In this document: in pieces, positions 1-6,153 of the stretch | How positions within the stretch are numbered: the stretch's first letter is position 1 | Layout: the number at the start of each line of letters is the position of its first letter | Source: CAZFLY01 sp964519995 | GTDB taxonomy: Bacteria > Planctomycetota > Phycisphaerae > Sedimentisphaerales > Anaerobacaceae | DNA length: 19,454 bases | Direction: 5' to 3' | Assembly: GCA_964519995.1 (NCBI GenBank) | Contig: CAZFLY010000054.1 | Coordinates: forward strand, 1 to 19,454 | Notes under the pieces: generated by a model | What the model was told of the DNA's origin: nothing | Databases searched by the model: none | The model's input: only the letters and a program-made list of their open reading frames with translations | Translations under genes and position numbers: made by a program

Positions 1-45
1 AACCATTGGTTTGTTACCGTACGGCGTTAGTGGATCATTACTCAT
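1..45 (-). CDS. 5' end of an unidentified gene, cut by the window edge
   Basis: An ATG at 45-43 on the minus strand opens a frame reading MSNDPLTPYGNKPMV before the window ends. It lies 6 bases after the thioesterase stop. The ribosome binding site AGGGAG overlaps that stop, as expected for the next gene of the same operon. Fifteen residues are too few to identify a family. It is probably the next member of the ORP-type operon. Confidence 0.6.
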   Translation of the reverse strand, partial: MSNDPLTPYGNKPMV

Positions 46-51
46 ATATAT

Positions 52-501
52 TTACTCCCTTAAATGTGGTTGATCATAGAATTTGCCTTTAGCTGTTGCT
101 TTGACTTTGCCATCCTGGACGATTTCAGCCTCTGATACATGGATAGAGTTTGAAGATCGCACAATTCTGGCATTCACCGTGGCTGATTGATGCATGGCAA
201 TAGGGTGTCGAAAGCGTATATTTAACTCTATGGTTACCGGTGCAAGGCCATGTGCGAACAGGCAATTTCCCATAGCGCCATCAAAAACAGATGATATAAC
301 GCCGCCGTGGGGCATTCCCGGATAGCCTTCGAGAGATTCGTCAAGCTCAAAATTTGCAGCAACACTGCCATTTCCACATAAGCTGAAATCTAATTGTAAG
401 CCTCGTTTATTTGACCGGCTGCATACTATACAATTGGGATGCAGGCGCTTACATATATTCGTTAATTTATTTTTCTCTGTCTCGGCAGTCTTAGTGGTCA
501 C
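52..501 (-). CDS. PaaI-type hotdog-fold thioesterase
   Basis: Hotdog-fold acyl-CoA thioesterase of the PaaI/YbgC superfamily, about 149 residues and soluble. The family signature is visible in the stretch PGMPHGGVISSVFDGAMGNC, where HGG followed by an acidic residue on the central helix forms the active site. It continues into the strand segment TIELNIRFRHPI. The longest frame begins at a TTG at 522, but GTG at 501 is the better start because AGGAG sits 9 bases upstream. It overlaps the preceding NifX-like gene by 11 bases, so the two are probably translationally coupled. The N-terminal part carries a Cys pair (CIVC) seen in some PaaI relatives. The substrate is unknown. Its place at the end of an Fe-S/NifX operon does not explain its role. 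Confidence 0.85.
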   Translation of the reverse strand: MTTKTAETEKNKLTNICKRLHPNCIVCSRSNKRGLQLDFSLCGNGSVAANFELDESLEGYPGMPHGGVISSVFDGAMGNCLFAHGLAPVTIELNIRFRHPIAMHQSATVNARIVRSSNSIHVSEAEIVQDGKVKATAKGKFYDQPHLRE

Positions 502-829
502 AGATATTATCTCCTGTTTCAAGTGTGTTTCCTAAATAAGCTGACACAAGCTCTTCAGGTGAACCGCCCGATGCGCCAACAATTACTTTAATGTTATTCT
601 GCGTAAAAAGCTGCTGAGCTCGCTGTCCCATACCGCTGGCAATAATGACACTAACGTTATTTTCATGTAACCATTTTGGCAACGCTCCAGGAGCATAGAT
701 AGGAGGACTTGCATCTTTTTTGTTTATAACCTTCTTAATGTTGTCATCGATATCAAAAATTGCGAATTGATCACAATGTCCAAAATGTGCCGAAAGTTTG
801 TCATTTGTTACTGGAATAGCGATTTTCAT
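491..829 (-). CDS. NifX/NifB-type dinitrogenase cofactor-domain protein
   Basis: Small protein (112 aa) that is a single Nitro_FeMo-Co domain, the NifX / NifB C-terminal / ORP fold. The N-terminus MKIAIPVTNDKLSAHFGHC is characteristic, followed by an alternating strand-helix pattern and a GGSPEELV segment. The tail GDNICDH gives a Cys/His pair near the C-terminus. Family members bind or carry Mo- or Fe-containing clusters. In non-diazotrophs the role is usually undefined. The start is firm: AAGGAGG lies 9 bases before the ATG. That ATG overlaps the Mrp stop as ATGA, so translation is coupled. This is the second NifX-like gene of the operon (the other is 4387-4755) and the two are clearly divergent in sequence. 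Confidence 0.9.
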   Translation of the reverse strand: MKIAIPVTNDKLSAHFGHCDQFAIFDIDDNIKKVINKKDASPPIYAPGALPKWLHENNVSVIIASGMGQRAQQLFTQNNIKVIVGASGGSPEELVSAYLGNTLETGDNICDH

Positions 830-1623
830 TTTACTGTTACCTCCTTATCTGTTTGAATTTGTTCGTGAGGTTGCAGCAACGGCCTAAACGCAGATATGAG
901 AGCTTGTGCTGCGGAGCTTTGGCTATTTGAATCGAGAAAAGGCTGACCCAAATCGCAAGCGGAAACCATGTCTGAATCTATTGGAATACTGCCTAAAAAT
1001 GGCACATTGAATTCCTTGGCCATTTGTTTGCCGCCACCAGTTTTGAATATGTCTATTTTGCGATGGCAATGAGGACAGACTAAGCCACTCATATTTTCAA
1101 TCACTCCGAGAACGGATAAATTCAATTGCCTGCAAAATGTTATGCACTTTTTGACATCGATAACAGCAATCTGCTGAGGTGTAGTTACGATAATAGCACC
1201 ATCAGCATTACCCAACAACTGGACTATTGATAGTGGCTCATCGCCTGTTCCAGGCGGACAGTCGATAATCAGATATTCCAGGCTTCCCCAGCAAACGTCT
1301 GTTAAGAACTGTTTTATAAGAGTGTGCTTCATCGGACCACGCCAAATAACGGCAGTTGTTTCGTCCGGCAATAGGAATCCGATACTCATTATTTTAAGGT
1401 TATCGCTATAACAAATCGGCTTAATCTTGTCGTCTTTTGCCTGAATGCCTTTGTGCTCAAGATTCAGCAGTTTTGGGATGCTCGGTCCGTGAATGTCAAT
1501 ATCTAACAGGCCAACATTTTTACCTTGCATGGATAGCCAAACTGCCAGATTCACCGCAATAGTGCTTTTTCCGACGCCGCCTTTGCCACTTAAAACAAGA
1601 AACTTATGTGCTATATTTTCCAT
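826..1623 (-). CDS. Mrp/NBP35-family Fe-S cluster carrier ATPase
   Basis: P-loop ATPase of the Mrp/ApbC/NBP35 family, 265 aa, that binds and transfers Fe-S clusters. A deviant Walker A (SGKGGVGKST, residues 12-21) is followed by DIDIHGPSIP (41-50), typical of Mrp. The switch II region reads DCPPGTGDEP (121-130). The CxxC pair C183/C186 (LVCPHCH) is the cluster-binding pair at the dimer interface. The frame can be extended to a TTG at 1680, but that would overlap the upstream gene. ATG at 1623 has AAGGAAAG upstream and is preferred. In Desulfovibrio an Mrp of this type belongs to the ORP complex genes. Here it lies between a 4Fe-4S MinD ATPase and a NifX-like protein, which supports the same assignment. 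Confidence 0.93.
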   Translation of the reverse strand: MENIAHKFLVLSGKGGVGKSTIAVNLAVWLSMQGKNVGLLDIDIHGPSIPKLLNLEHKGIQAKDDKIKPICYSDNLKIMSIGFLLPDETTAVIWRGPMKHTLIKQFLTDVCWGSLEYLIIDCPPGTGDEPLSIVQLLGNADGAIIVTTPQQIAVIDVKKCITFCRQLNLSVLGVIENMSGLVCPHCHRKIDIFKTGGGKQMAKEFNVPFLGSIPIDSDMVSACDLGQPFLDSNSQSSAAQALISAFRPLLQPHEQIQTDKEVTVK

Positions 1624-1646
1624 TATTCTACTTTCCTTGTATTTAT

Positions 1647-2540
1647 TTATAGTTTCAACATATTCAACACCGATTCCCAAAGTGACACTACCTGCTCTTT
1701 CAGGCTATTACTTGAGTATTCCACAATGCTTTTCGCAACGATCTGGGCTTTTGTTACTGCTACGTCATAAGCTATCTTGCCGGCCATTTTCGCACTTCTA
1801 TCAAGGAATTCTTTCTCAATTGATTTCGCAATATTGACGTTAATGTCATATTTGTCAATACAAACCGCTGTTGGAATGTTGAAGTGCTCGGTTAAGTCAA
1901 TCACTCTATGAAGGTCGTGCTGAGCTGAAATAGTCGGTTCGGTGACAGCCAACACCAAATCTGCTCCGGTTATTGAGGCAATGACAGGACAACCAATACC
2001 CGGTGCACCATCGACGATTATGAGTTCCTTGTTTTGCTCGGTTGCGATTTGTTTTGCCTGTTTACGAATCAAGCTAACTAATTTGCCGCTGTTTTCTTCT
2101 GCGGGGGCGAGCCTTGCATGTGCCATAGGACCAAATCTGGTATTCGAGACGAACCAGCGGCCATTAATCGCATCTTTGAATTCTATTGCGTCAACCGGGC
2201 AAAAGTGAAAACAGACGCTACACCCATCGCAGGCAATAGGATCGATCGTGTAAGTTCTACTAACCACATCATTGGCTGGACCGTTGAACATGGCTGCATC
2301 AAAATTGCAGACCTCTTCACATCTGCCACATCCGATGCACTTTTCGGTAATGACAGAAGCTAATTTACCGCCGATGAAATCGTGCGCTTGCTTTATATCG
2401 GGCTCCAATAGTAAATGTAGATCTGCTGCATCCACATCACAGTCGGCCAGAACCGCTTTATTCGCAAGAGCTGCAAACGATGCGACAATGCTTGTCTTGC
2501 CCGTGCCGCCTTTACCGCTAATTATAACTATTTCCTTCAA
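1647..2540 (-). CDS. MinD-type ATPase with inserted 2x[4Fe-4S] ferredoxin domain (first copy)
   Basis: 297-aa P-loop ATPase of the SIMIBI/MinD class carrying a ferredoxin insertion. Deviant Walker A KGGTGKT lies at residues 10-16 and the DCDVDAADL motif at 33-41. The two 4Fe-4S sites are C68/C71/C74/C78 and C104/C107/C110/C114, the latter followed by Pro. The switch II region reads DGAPGIGCPV (177-186). Such Fe-S MinD ATPases occur in tandem in anaerobes next to Mrp and NifX-like or ORP genes (orp cluster of Desulfovibrio). The start ATG at 2540 is supported by GAAGGAAAA upstream. It lies 22 bases after the methyltransferase and 23 bases before mrp. The inferred role is ATP-dependent handling of a metal cluster. 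It is not a cell-division MinD by itself. Confidence 0.9.
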   Translation of the reverse strand: MKEIVIISGKGGTGKTSIVASFAALANKAVLADCDVDAADLHLLLEPDIKQAHDFIGGKLASVITEKCIGCGRCEEVCNFDAAMFNGPANDVVSRTYTIDPIACDGCSVCFHFCPVDAIEFKDAINGRWFVSNTRFGPMAHARLAPAEENSGKLVSLIRKQAKQIATEQNKELIIVDGAPGIGCPVIASITGADLVLAVTEPTISAQHDLHRVIDLTEHFNIPTAVCIDKYDINVNIAKSIEKEFLDRSAKMAGKIAYDVAVTKAQIVAKSIVEYSSNSLKEQVVSLWESVLNMLKL

Positions 2541-2562
2541 CTTCGTTTTCCTTCGGTATCTG

Positions 2563-3156
2563 TCACTTCTTTTTCCCTTTTATAACGTATAAGCTGGCTA
2601 AGCGAGGGTCTCGGGTTTGGAATATTTCTGCACCCTTAATTCCTAAAAAATATTCTGTTTGGGTAGAAAAATACTCGGCAATTGTTCTCTCAATATCCTT
2701 TAAGACTATATGTCTAATCTTGTTTATATAAGAGGCCGGATTTCCGGCTTTTTCCTTAAAGAACTCAGACTCCGGATTAAGCAGCATAACCAAAAGTTTA
2801 CCGCCAGCTCTGAGGACGCGAGTGGTCTCTCTAACAGCCTGCTTATACTTTTCGATAAACTGAATAGAGGCAACATAAATAACCGCATCAAAACAAGAAT
2901 CCGGAAAATCCATATTTTCTGCTGAGCCTGCCACGGTTCTTAAACTGTCCGATGCTTGGTTCAAGGCCTCTTTGGAAATATCCAAACCGGTAACGTTAAA
3001 ACCATGTTTAGCTAAACCTGCCTCTATAACCGCCGGCCCACAGCCGACACTTAAAACATCCTTAGTCCCTTTTAATTCCTGCAAAATATATTCTAATTCG
3101 GCTTTGAAAACCTTCTTCCAGAATTCATTCCTGCAGGATTGCAAATACTTGTCCAT
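2563..3156 (-). CDS. Class I SAM-dependent methyltransferase
   Basis: Rossmann-fold methyltransferase (Methyltransf_11 type). Motif I is VLSVGCGPAVIEAGLA, motif II ends VTGLDISKEAL, then an acidic AENMDFPDSCFDAV segment, followed by the post-motif ATRVLRAGGKLLVMLL. The substrate cannot be read from the sequence. The start is uncertain. The frame extends up to an ATG at 3240, which would overlap the J-domain gene by 68 bases and lacks a properly spaced Shine-Dalgarno. ATG at 3156 begins 17 bases after that gene's stop and gives 197 aa. The extra N-terminal residues of the longer form (FSDKYRVSC) could still be real, possibly from a TTG at 3225. Its position between J-domain and MinD genes suggests it modifies a component of the same system. 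Confidence 0.82.
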   Translation of the reverse strand: MDKYLQSCRNEFWKKVFKAELEYILQELKGTKDVLSVGCGPAVIEAGLAKHGFNVTGLDISKEALNQASDSLRTVAGSAENMDFPDSCFDAVIYVASIQFIEKYKQAVRETTRVLRAGGKLLVMLLNPESEFFKEKAGNPASYINKIRHIVLKDIERTIAEYFSTQTEYFLGIKGAEIFQTRDPRLASLYVIKGKKK

Positions 3157-3172
3157 ACAGCTAACTCTATAC

Positions 3173-3523
3173 TTATCCGAAAAACTTTTCGCGCCACCAC
3201 AGAAAGTGTCCCCAGGGATTATCAAGTTTATATTTATCATCTTCCGGAGCGCCGGGCCAGGATTTGATTTCCTCTAACAACATCTCGCAGGATTCATCTT
3301 CTGCCAAAAGTTTATACGCACATTTGACGAGTAAAAACTTCTTATGAGCATCGCTGTCGTTCGGATTATGGTCCGGGTGGAACTGAAGGGACGCTCGTCT
3401 ATACGCTTTTTTCAATGCCTCTTCACTTGCATCTTCTTCAACGCCGAGAACTTTGCGTGCCGCACGGCGAGCTTCTAAATCACGGGATATTCTTTCTCCG
3501 AATTCGTAATCGTCTCTTTTCAT
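3173..3523 (-). CDS. Short J-domain (DnaJ-like) co-chaperone
   Basis: 116-aa protein with a single J domain at about residues 22-80. Helix II has the KKAYRRASLQFHPDHNP pattern with the invariant HPD that stimulates Hsp70 ATPase. There is no Gly/Phe region, zinc centre or C-terminal substrate domain, so it is not DnaJ itself. The C-terminus is Trp-rich (NPWGHFLWWREKFFG). The ATG at 3523 has GAGAAG upstream and the gene overlaps the MinD stop region by 44 bases, which implies coupling. J proteins such as HscB deliver Fe-S scaffold proteins to Hsp70. A dedicated J protein inside this cofactor operon could play a similar part. That is inference. Confidence 0.88.
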   Translation of the reverse strand: MKRDDYEFGERISRDLEARRAARKVLGVEEDASEEALKKAYRRASLQFHPDHNPNDSDAHKKFLLVKCAYKLLAEDESCEMLLEEIKSWPGAPEDDKYKLDNPWGHFLWWREKFFG

Positions 3524-4385
3524 TGAGCTTCTCTTTTACTCCCTCTAAATAGTCACATAGTTTTGAAAAATGCTCTATGTATTCTTGCAATACATCCACA
3601 ATCATCTTGCCGGACGAATATGCCTCGGCGATGCGCCTATCGTCAGGCAGCTTCATAATGACATCAATGTTCTCAGTTTCACAGTATTTTTTTATTTCTT
3701 CATTGCCAATGCCATGCCGGTTAATGACAACTACAAAAGGCAAATTTAGTTCTCGAATCAATTCTACAGCTAACTTCAAATCGTTTAGGCCAAATGGAGT
3801 TGGCTCGGTAACAAGTAAAACAAAATCTGTGTCTTTGACTGCTGCGACTACCGGACAGGATGTTCCCGGCGGGACATCAATTATTGTTAGGCAGTCTTGT
3901 TTTATATGTTTTTTTACTTCTTTAATCAGTGTCGGCGTTCGCACATGACCTATCTGCAATTTACCGCCGACAAAATCAATCTGGTTAGCCTTGCCAAACT
4001 CGATATCACCAATCTTTAATGATTTTACTTTTATTGCGCTGGTTGGGCAGATGCGGATACAACCGCCGCACGAGTGGCAAAGCTGCTCAAAGGTCAACAC
4101 ATTTTCTTTGATGCAGAGGATCGCATTATACTGGCAAATTTCACCACACTTGCCGCAGCCGGTGCATTTTTCCGGATCGACTTGCGGTACATCTACAGCA
4201 ACTTCCTGGCTAACGGTTACCTGTGGCTTTAAGAAAATATGGCCATTAGGCTCCTCAACATCACAATCAAGGTACTGAACCTTTCGACCTGAAGCAGAAG
4301 CTATACATGCAAGATTAGTTGCAACTGTTGTTTTGCCTGTGCCACCCTTGCCGCTGGCAACAGCGATGACAAAATTGTCCGACAT
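3480..4385 (-). CDS. MinD-type ATPase with inserted 2x[4Fe-4S] ferredoxin domain (second copy)
   Basis: 301-aa paralogue of the ATPase at 1647-2540. Walker A is SGKGGTGKTT (11-20), followed by DCDVEEPNGH (40-49). The ferredoxin insertion has C74/C77/C80/C84 and C103/C106/C109/C113, the latter followed by Pro. Switch II reads DVPPGTSCPVV. Both copies share a Cys three residues after the switch-II Gly (GIGCP and GTSCP). The C-terminus is very basic (EKRRLRIRRKNIP), which the first copy lacks. The ATG at 4385 follows the NifX-like stop with a single base between them and has only a weak Shine-Dalgarno, so coupling is likely. Paired Fe-S MinD ATPases are the hallmark of ORP-type clusters. Confidence 0.92.
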   Translation of the reverse strand: MSDNFVIAVASGKGGTGKTTVATNLACIASASGRKVQYLDCDVEEPNGHIFLKPQVTVSQEVAVDVPQVDPEKCTGCGKCGEICQYNAILCIKENVLTFEQLCHSCGGCIRICPTSAIKVKSLKIGDIEFGKANQIDFVGGKLQIGHVRTPTLIKEVKKHIKQDCLTIIDVPPGTSCPVVAAVKDTDFVLLVTEPTPFGLNDLKLAVELIRELNLPFVVVINRHGIGNEEIKKYCETENIDVIMKLPDDRRIAEAYSSGKMIVDVLQEYIEHFSKLCDYLEGVKEKLNEKRRLRIRRKNIP

Positions 4386-4386
4386 C

Positions 4387-4755
4387 TTATTTGTCTATTC
4401 CAAAGTGCGCCTGGACATTTGGGCCGGCAGCTTCAGTTAATCCACCGTTTTTGAAAAGGTCGATTGCTTCTATAACAGTTCCGGATACGCCGGTATGCAG
4501 CTTAACTGCTGCAGCGCTTAAGGTACGCTGTGCATTCGGCCCGCAATTGCCTGTCAGCACAGCTTCGGCGCCGGCATCGATCACTGCCTTGGCCGCACTG
4601 ACACCAGCCCCGCCGGCCGCAGCAGCACTTTCATTTTCGAGCACGCTAAAATCCAAAGTCTCGCTATCGACAATGATAAAGTAGGCTGCTCTTCCAAACC
4701 GCTGGTCGACCTCTGAATCCAGGGTTTTACCAATAGAGGTAATTGTGATTTTCAT
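4387..4755 (-). CDS. NifX/ORP-like dinitrogenase cofactor-domain protein
   Basis: 122-aa single-domain member of the Nitro_FeMo-Co family. The N-terminus MKITITSIGKTLDSEVDQRFGR is the usual first strand and loop. An Ala/Gly-rich segment (SAAAAGGAGVSAA) is followed by VLTGNCGPNAQRTL, the conserved cluster-proximal loop of this family, and by the terminal HFGID. In Desulfovibrio the orange protein (ORP) of this family carries a mixed Mo-Cu sulfide cluster. Whether this protein does so is not visible. It is the best candidate for the operon's cofactor-bearing protein because it is tightly linked to a 4Fe-4S MinD ATPase. The start is supported by AAGGATG upstream of the ATG at 4755. Confidence 0.92.
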   Translation of the reverse strand: MKITITSIGKTLDSEVDQRFGRAAYFIIVDSETLDFSVLENESAAAAGGAGVSAAKAVIDAGAEAVLTGNCGPNAQRTLSAAAVKLHTGVSGTVIEAIDLFKNGGLTEAAGPNVQAHFGIDK

Positions 4756-4767
4756 AAGACATCCTTT

Positions 4768-4977
4768 CTAAGAAAGAGGACACGTCCCCGTTGGACAGGA
4801 ATCATCGTTGCCCCGTGGCGAAGAGTCGCTGGCCTGTCCAACAGAGAAACTGGAGAAAAGCCTCTGCAAATCCGAACTGTTACAAGCCTTGCACAGATGT
4901 TTGCGAGCTCTGGCGTTCTTGTCTAAAAACTCCATTGTGTGCCCGCATTTTCTGCATTTGTACTCAAATATAGGCAT
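4768..4977 (-). CDS. FmdB-family zinc ribbon protein
   Basis: 69-aa protein with the FmdB-type N-terminus MPIFEYKCRKCG and zinc-ribbon cysteines C8/C11 and C29/C32. A polar linker leads to a C-terminal CPTGTCPLS with C61/C66. FmdB proteins occur as small regulators or accessory factors next to diverse metabolic genes and their mechanism is poorly known. The C-terminal Cys pair gives a possible second metal site. The ATG has a near-perfect AAGGAGG upstream, the strongest in the operon. The gene is 12 bases from the NifX/ORP-like gene that follows it. Confidence 0.9.
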   Translation of the reverse strand: MPIFEYKCRKCGHTMEFLDKNARARKHLCKACNSSDLQRLFSSFSVGQASDSSPRGNDDSCPTGTCPLS

Positions 4978-5045
4978 TTTTCCAGCCTCCTTATCAAGCT
5001 CTTAAATATTGCCCTAAATTTACAACAACAGATCTCAGGCCAAAA

Positions 5046-5480
5046 TCATTCATCCTTAGCTCCGGCTAGAGAACAGACAATTTGCATTCCCTCTTCGATG
5101 CTTTTTGTTATATGGCAGTTATCAGCCGCTTCTAATATGCCCTGGTGCTGCTGTTTTGACAGCGTTGCACCGAGATGTATTTTGGCATCGATTCTCGTAG
5201 TACGCGATAGTTCAGCTCCGGACGAGGCAGTATCTGGAGAGTAACGTTCTATGCGACGGGATAGCTCAACTGTCATATCCTCATAATTAATGCCTTGCTT
5301 TTTGCAGTATTCGGCAATGTAACCGCCGATGCACATCCCAATAGAAGCTGAGGAGAGTTGAGCCGGCCACATCCCGTCCCGCTCAGTTTTGCCGTCATCG
5401 CCACGGCCGGTAGTTACAGTGTATCCTTTGCAGGTTGCCGTGAAACGGTAACCGTTGTCGTATTTAACCAAGACCTCCAT
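5046..5480 (-). CDS. OsmC/Ohr-family protein (predicted thiol peroxidase or redox protein)
   Basis: 144-aa OsmC-like protein. The two catalytic cysteines of the family are C50 (SIGMCIGGY) on the central helix and C122 (NCHITKSI) before the C-terminal strand. OsmC/Ohr proteins reduce organic hydroperoxides using these thiols, and some members serve in sulfur handling. The start ATG at 5480 has AGGAAG upstream and lies 2 bases after the DUF5320 stop. In an Fe-S-rich operon it may protect or service thiol and metal centres, which is an inference. A 68-base gap separates it from the FmdB gene. Confidence 0.9.
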   Translation of the reverse strand: MEVLVKYDNGYRFTATCKGYTVTTGRGDDGKTERDGMWPAQLSSASIGMCIGGYIAEYCKKQGINYEDMTVELSRRIERYSPDTASSGAELSRTTRIDAKIHLGATLSKQQHQGILEAADNCHITKSIEEGMQIVCSLAGAKDE

Positions 5481-5482
5481 TT

Positions 5483-5857
5483 TTATTCTTCCTGCTTTGC
5501 TTTTTCTAATTCTTCAATGCGTTTGCTTATTTCATCAAGCGCATCCTGGAAATATTGGGCTTGCTCCCTTAAGCCAGCAAGTTCTTGCTCCGGTGCTACT
5601 GTTGGAGCAACCGGGCCGGGATAAGACGGATAAGGCTGCGCAACTGAACCCCAGGCAGGATAACCATACGGTGCCCTTGCCCAGCCGAAACCGCGTCCGA
5701 ATCCTCGCCCCCAACCGCCGCCTCGTCCCCAGCCCCCGTAGCCGCGTCCACCAACCGGATTCATAAACCCTGGTACCGGATATCCGGCGCAGTATCCTGC
5801 AGCTCTTCCTGTCATTGGTCCCATTCCAGCAGGACCTGTTCCATCTCCACGTGGCAT
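5483..5857 (-). CDS. DUF5320-type Gly/Arg-rich small protein
   Basis: 124-aa protein that starts with MPRGDGTGPAGMGPMTGR, the hallmark of DUF5320 proteins found beside NifX/ORP-like and Fe-S MinD genes in anaerobes. A low-complexity Gly/Arg/Trp/Tyr middle (repeated GRGFGRGF-like units) leads to a Pro-rich linker. The tail from about residue 88 (EQELAGLREQAQYFQDALD) is a predicted coiled coil. The frame can begin 8 codons earlier, but ATG at 5857 has AAAGGAG 8 bases upstream and matches the family N-terminus, so it is the start. Function is unknown. The coiled coil suggests oligomerisation or partner binding. Confidence 0.9.
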   Translation of the reverse strand: MPRGDGTGPAGMGPMTGRAAGYCAGYPVPGFMNPVGGRGYGGWGRGGGWGRGFGRGFGWARAPYGYPAWGSVAQPYPSYPGPVAPTVAPEQELAGLREQAQYFQDALDEISKRIEELEKAKQEE

Positions 5858-5902
5858 AATAATTCTCCTTTCATAAAACAAGTTATTATTTGGAAAAATT
5901 TA

Positions 5903-6130
5903 CTACTGTCTTGTCATTTGCGTTCCACACTCAGGGCAATCTCTTTGGTTGCAGGGTTGTCCTACAACATGAGGAACTTGGTGGCCGCATTTCGGGCAGA
6001 CACAATTTCCTCCCGGCCCTGCGGCAAACGGTCCGCCCATTCGAGCTCTTCCTTGACCTCGACCTTTACCCATACCTCGACCGGCACCACCTCCCCGTCC
6101 AGCCGGTTCTGTTCCATCTCCTCTTGGTAT
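5903..6130 (-). CDS. Small DUF5320-like zinc-ribbon protein with an ATA start codon
   Basis: An uninterrupted 75-codon frame lies between the DUF5320 gene and DUF89 and is easily missed because its first codon is ATA. It reads (I/M)PRGDGTEPAGRGGG, then a Gly/Arg-rich stretch. A four-cysteine ribbon follows: VCPKCGH (C45, C48; a further Cys at 43), then PC (C60), then DCPECGTQM (C65, C68). The Shine-Dalgarno AAAGGAG sits at normal spacing before the ATA. The leader is nearly identical to that of the neighbouring DUF5320 gene, which uses ATG. The only other in-frame option is an internal ATG at codon 20, which would lose the conserved PRGDGT start. Either the gene uses ATA, or a single base is mutated or miscalled. 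The protein is probably real and complete. Confidence 0.75.
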   Translation of the reverse strand: MPRGDGTEPAGRGGGAGRGMGKGRGQGRARMGGPFAAGPGGNCVCPKCGHQVPHVVGQPCNQRDCPECGTQMTRQ

Positions 6131-6153
6131 AAGAATTCTCCTTTACAAAATTC

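Noticed and set aside
1647..4385. Nitrogenase or NifB gene cluster
   Set aside because: NifX-like domains are present, but there are no nifHDK genes and no radical SAM NifB. The Fe-S MinD ATPases and Mrp fit an ORP-type cluster instead.
5890..6132. Plus-strand frame over the region before DUF89
   Set aside because: It is the shadow of the zinc-ribbon gene on the other strand, which has a Shine-Dalgarno, family motifs and Zn-binding cysteines.
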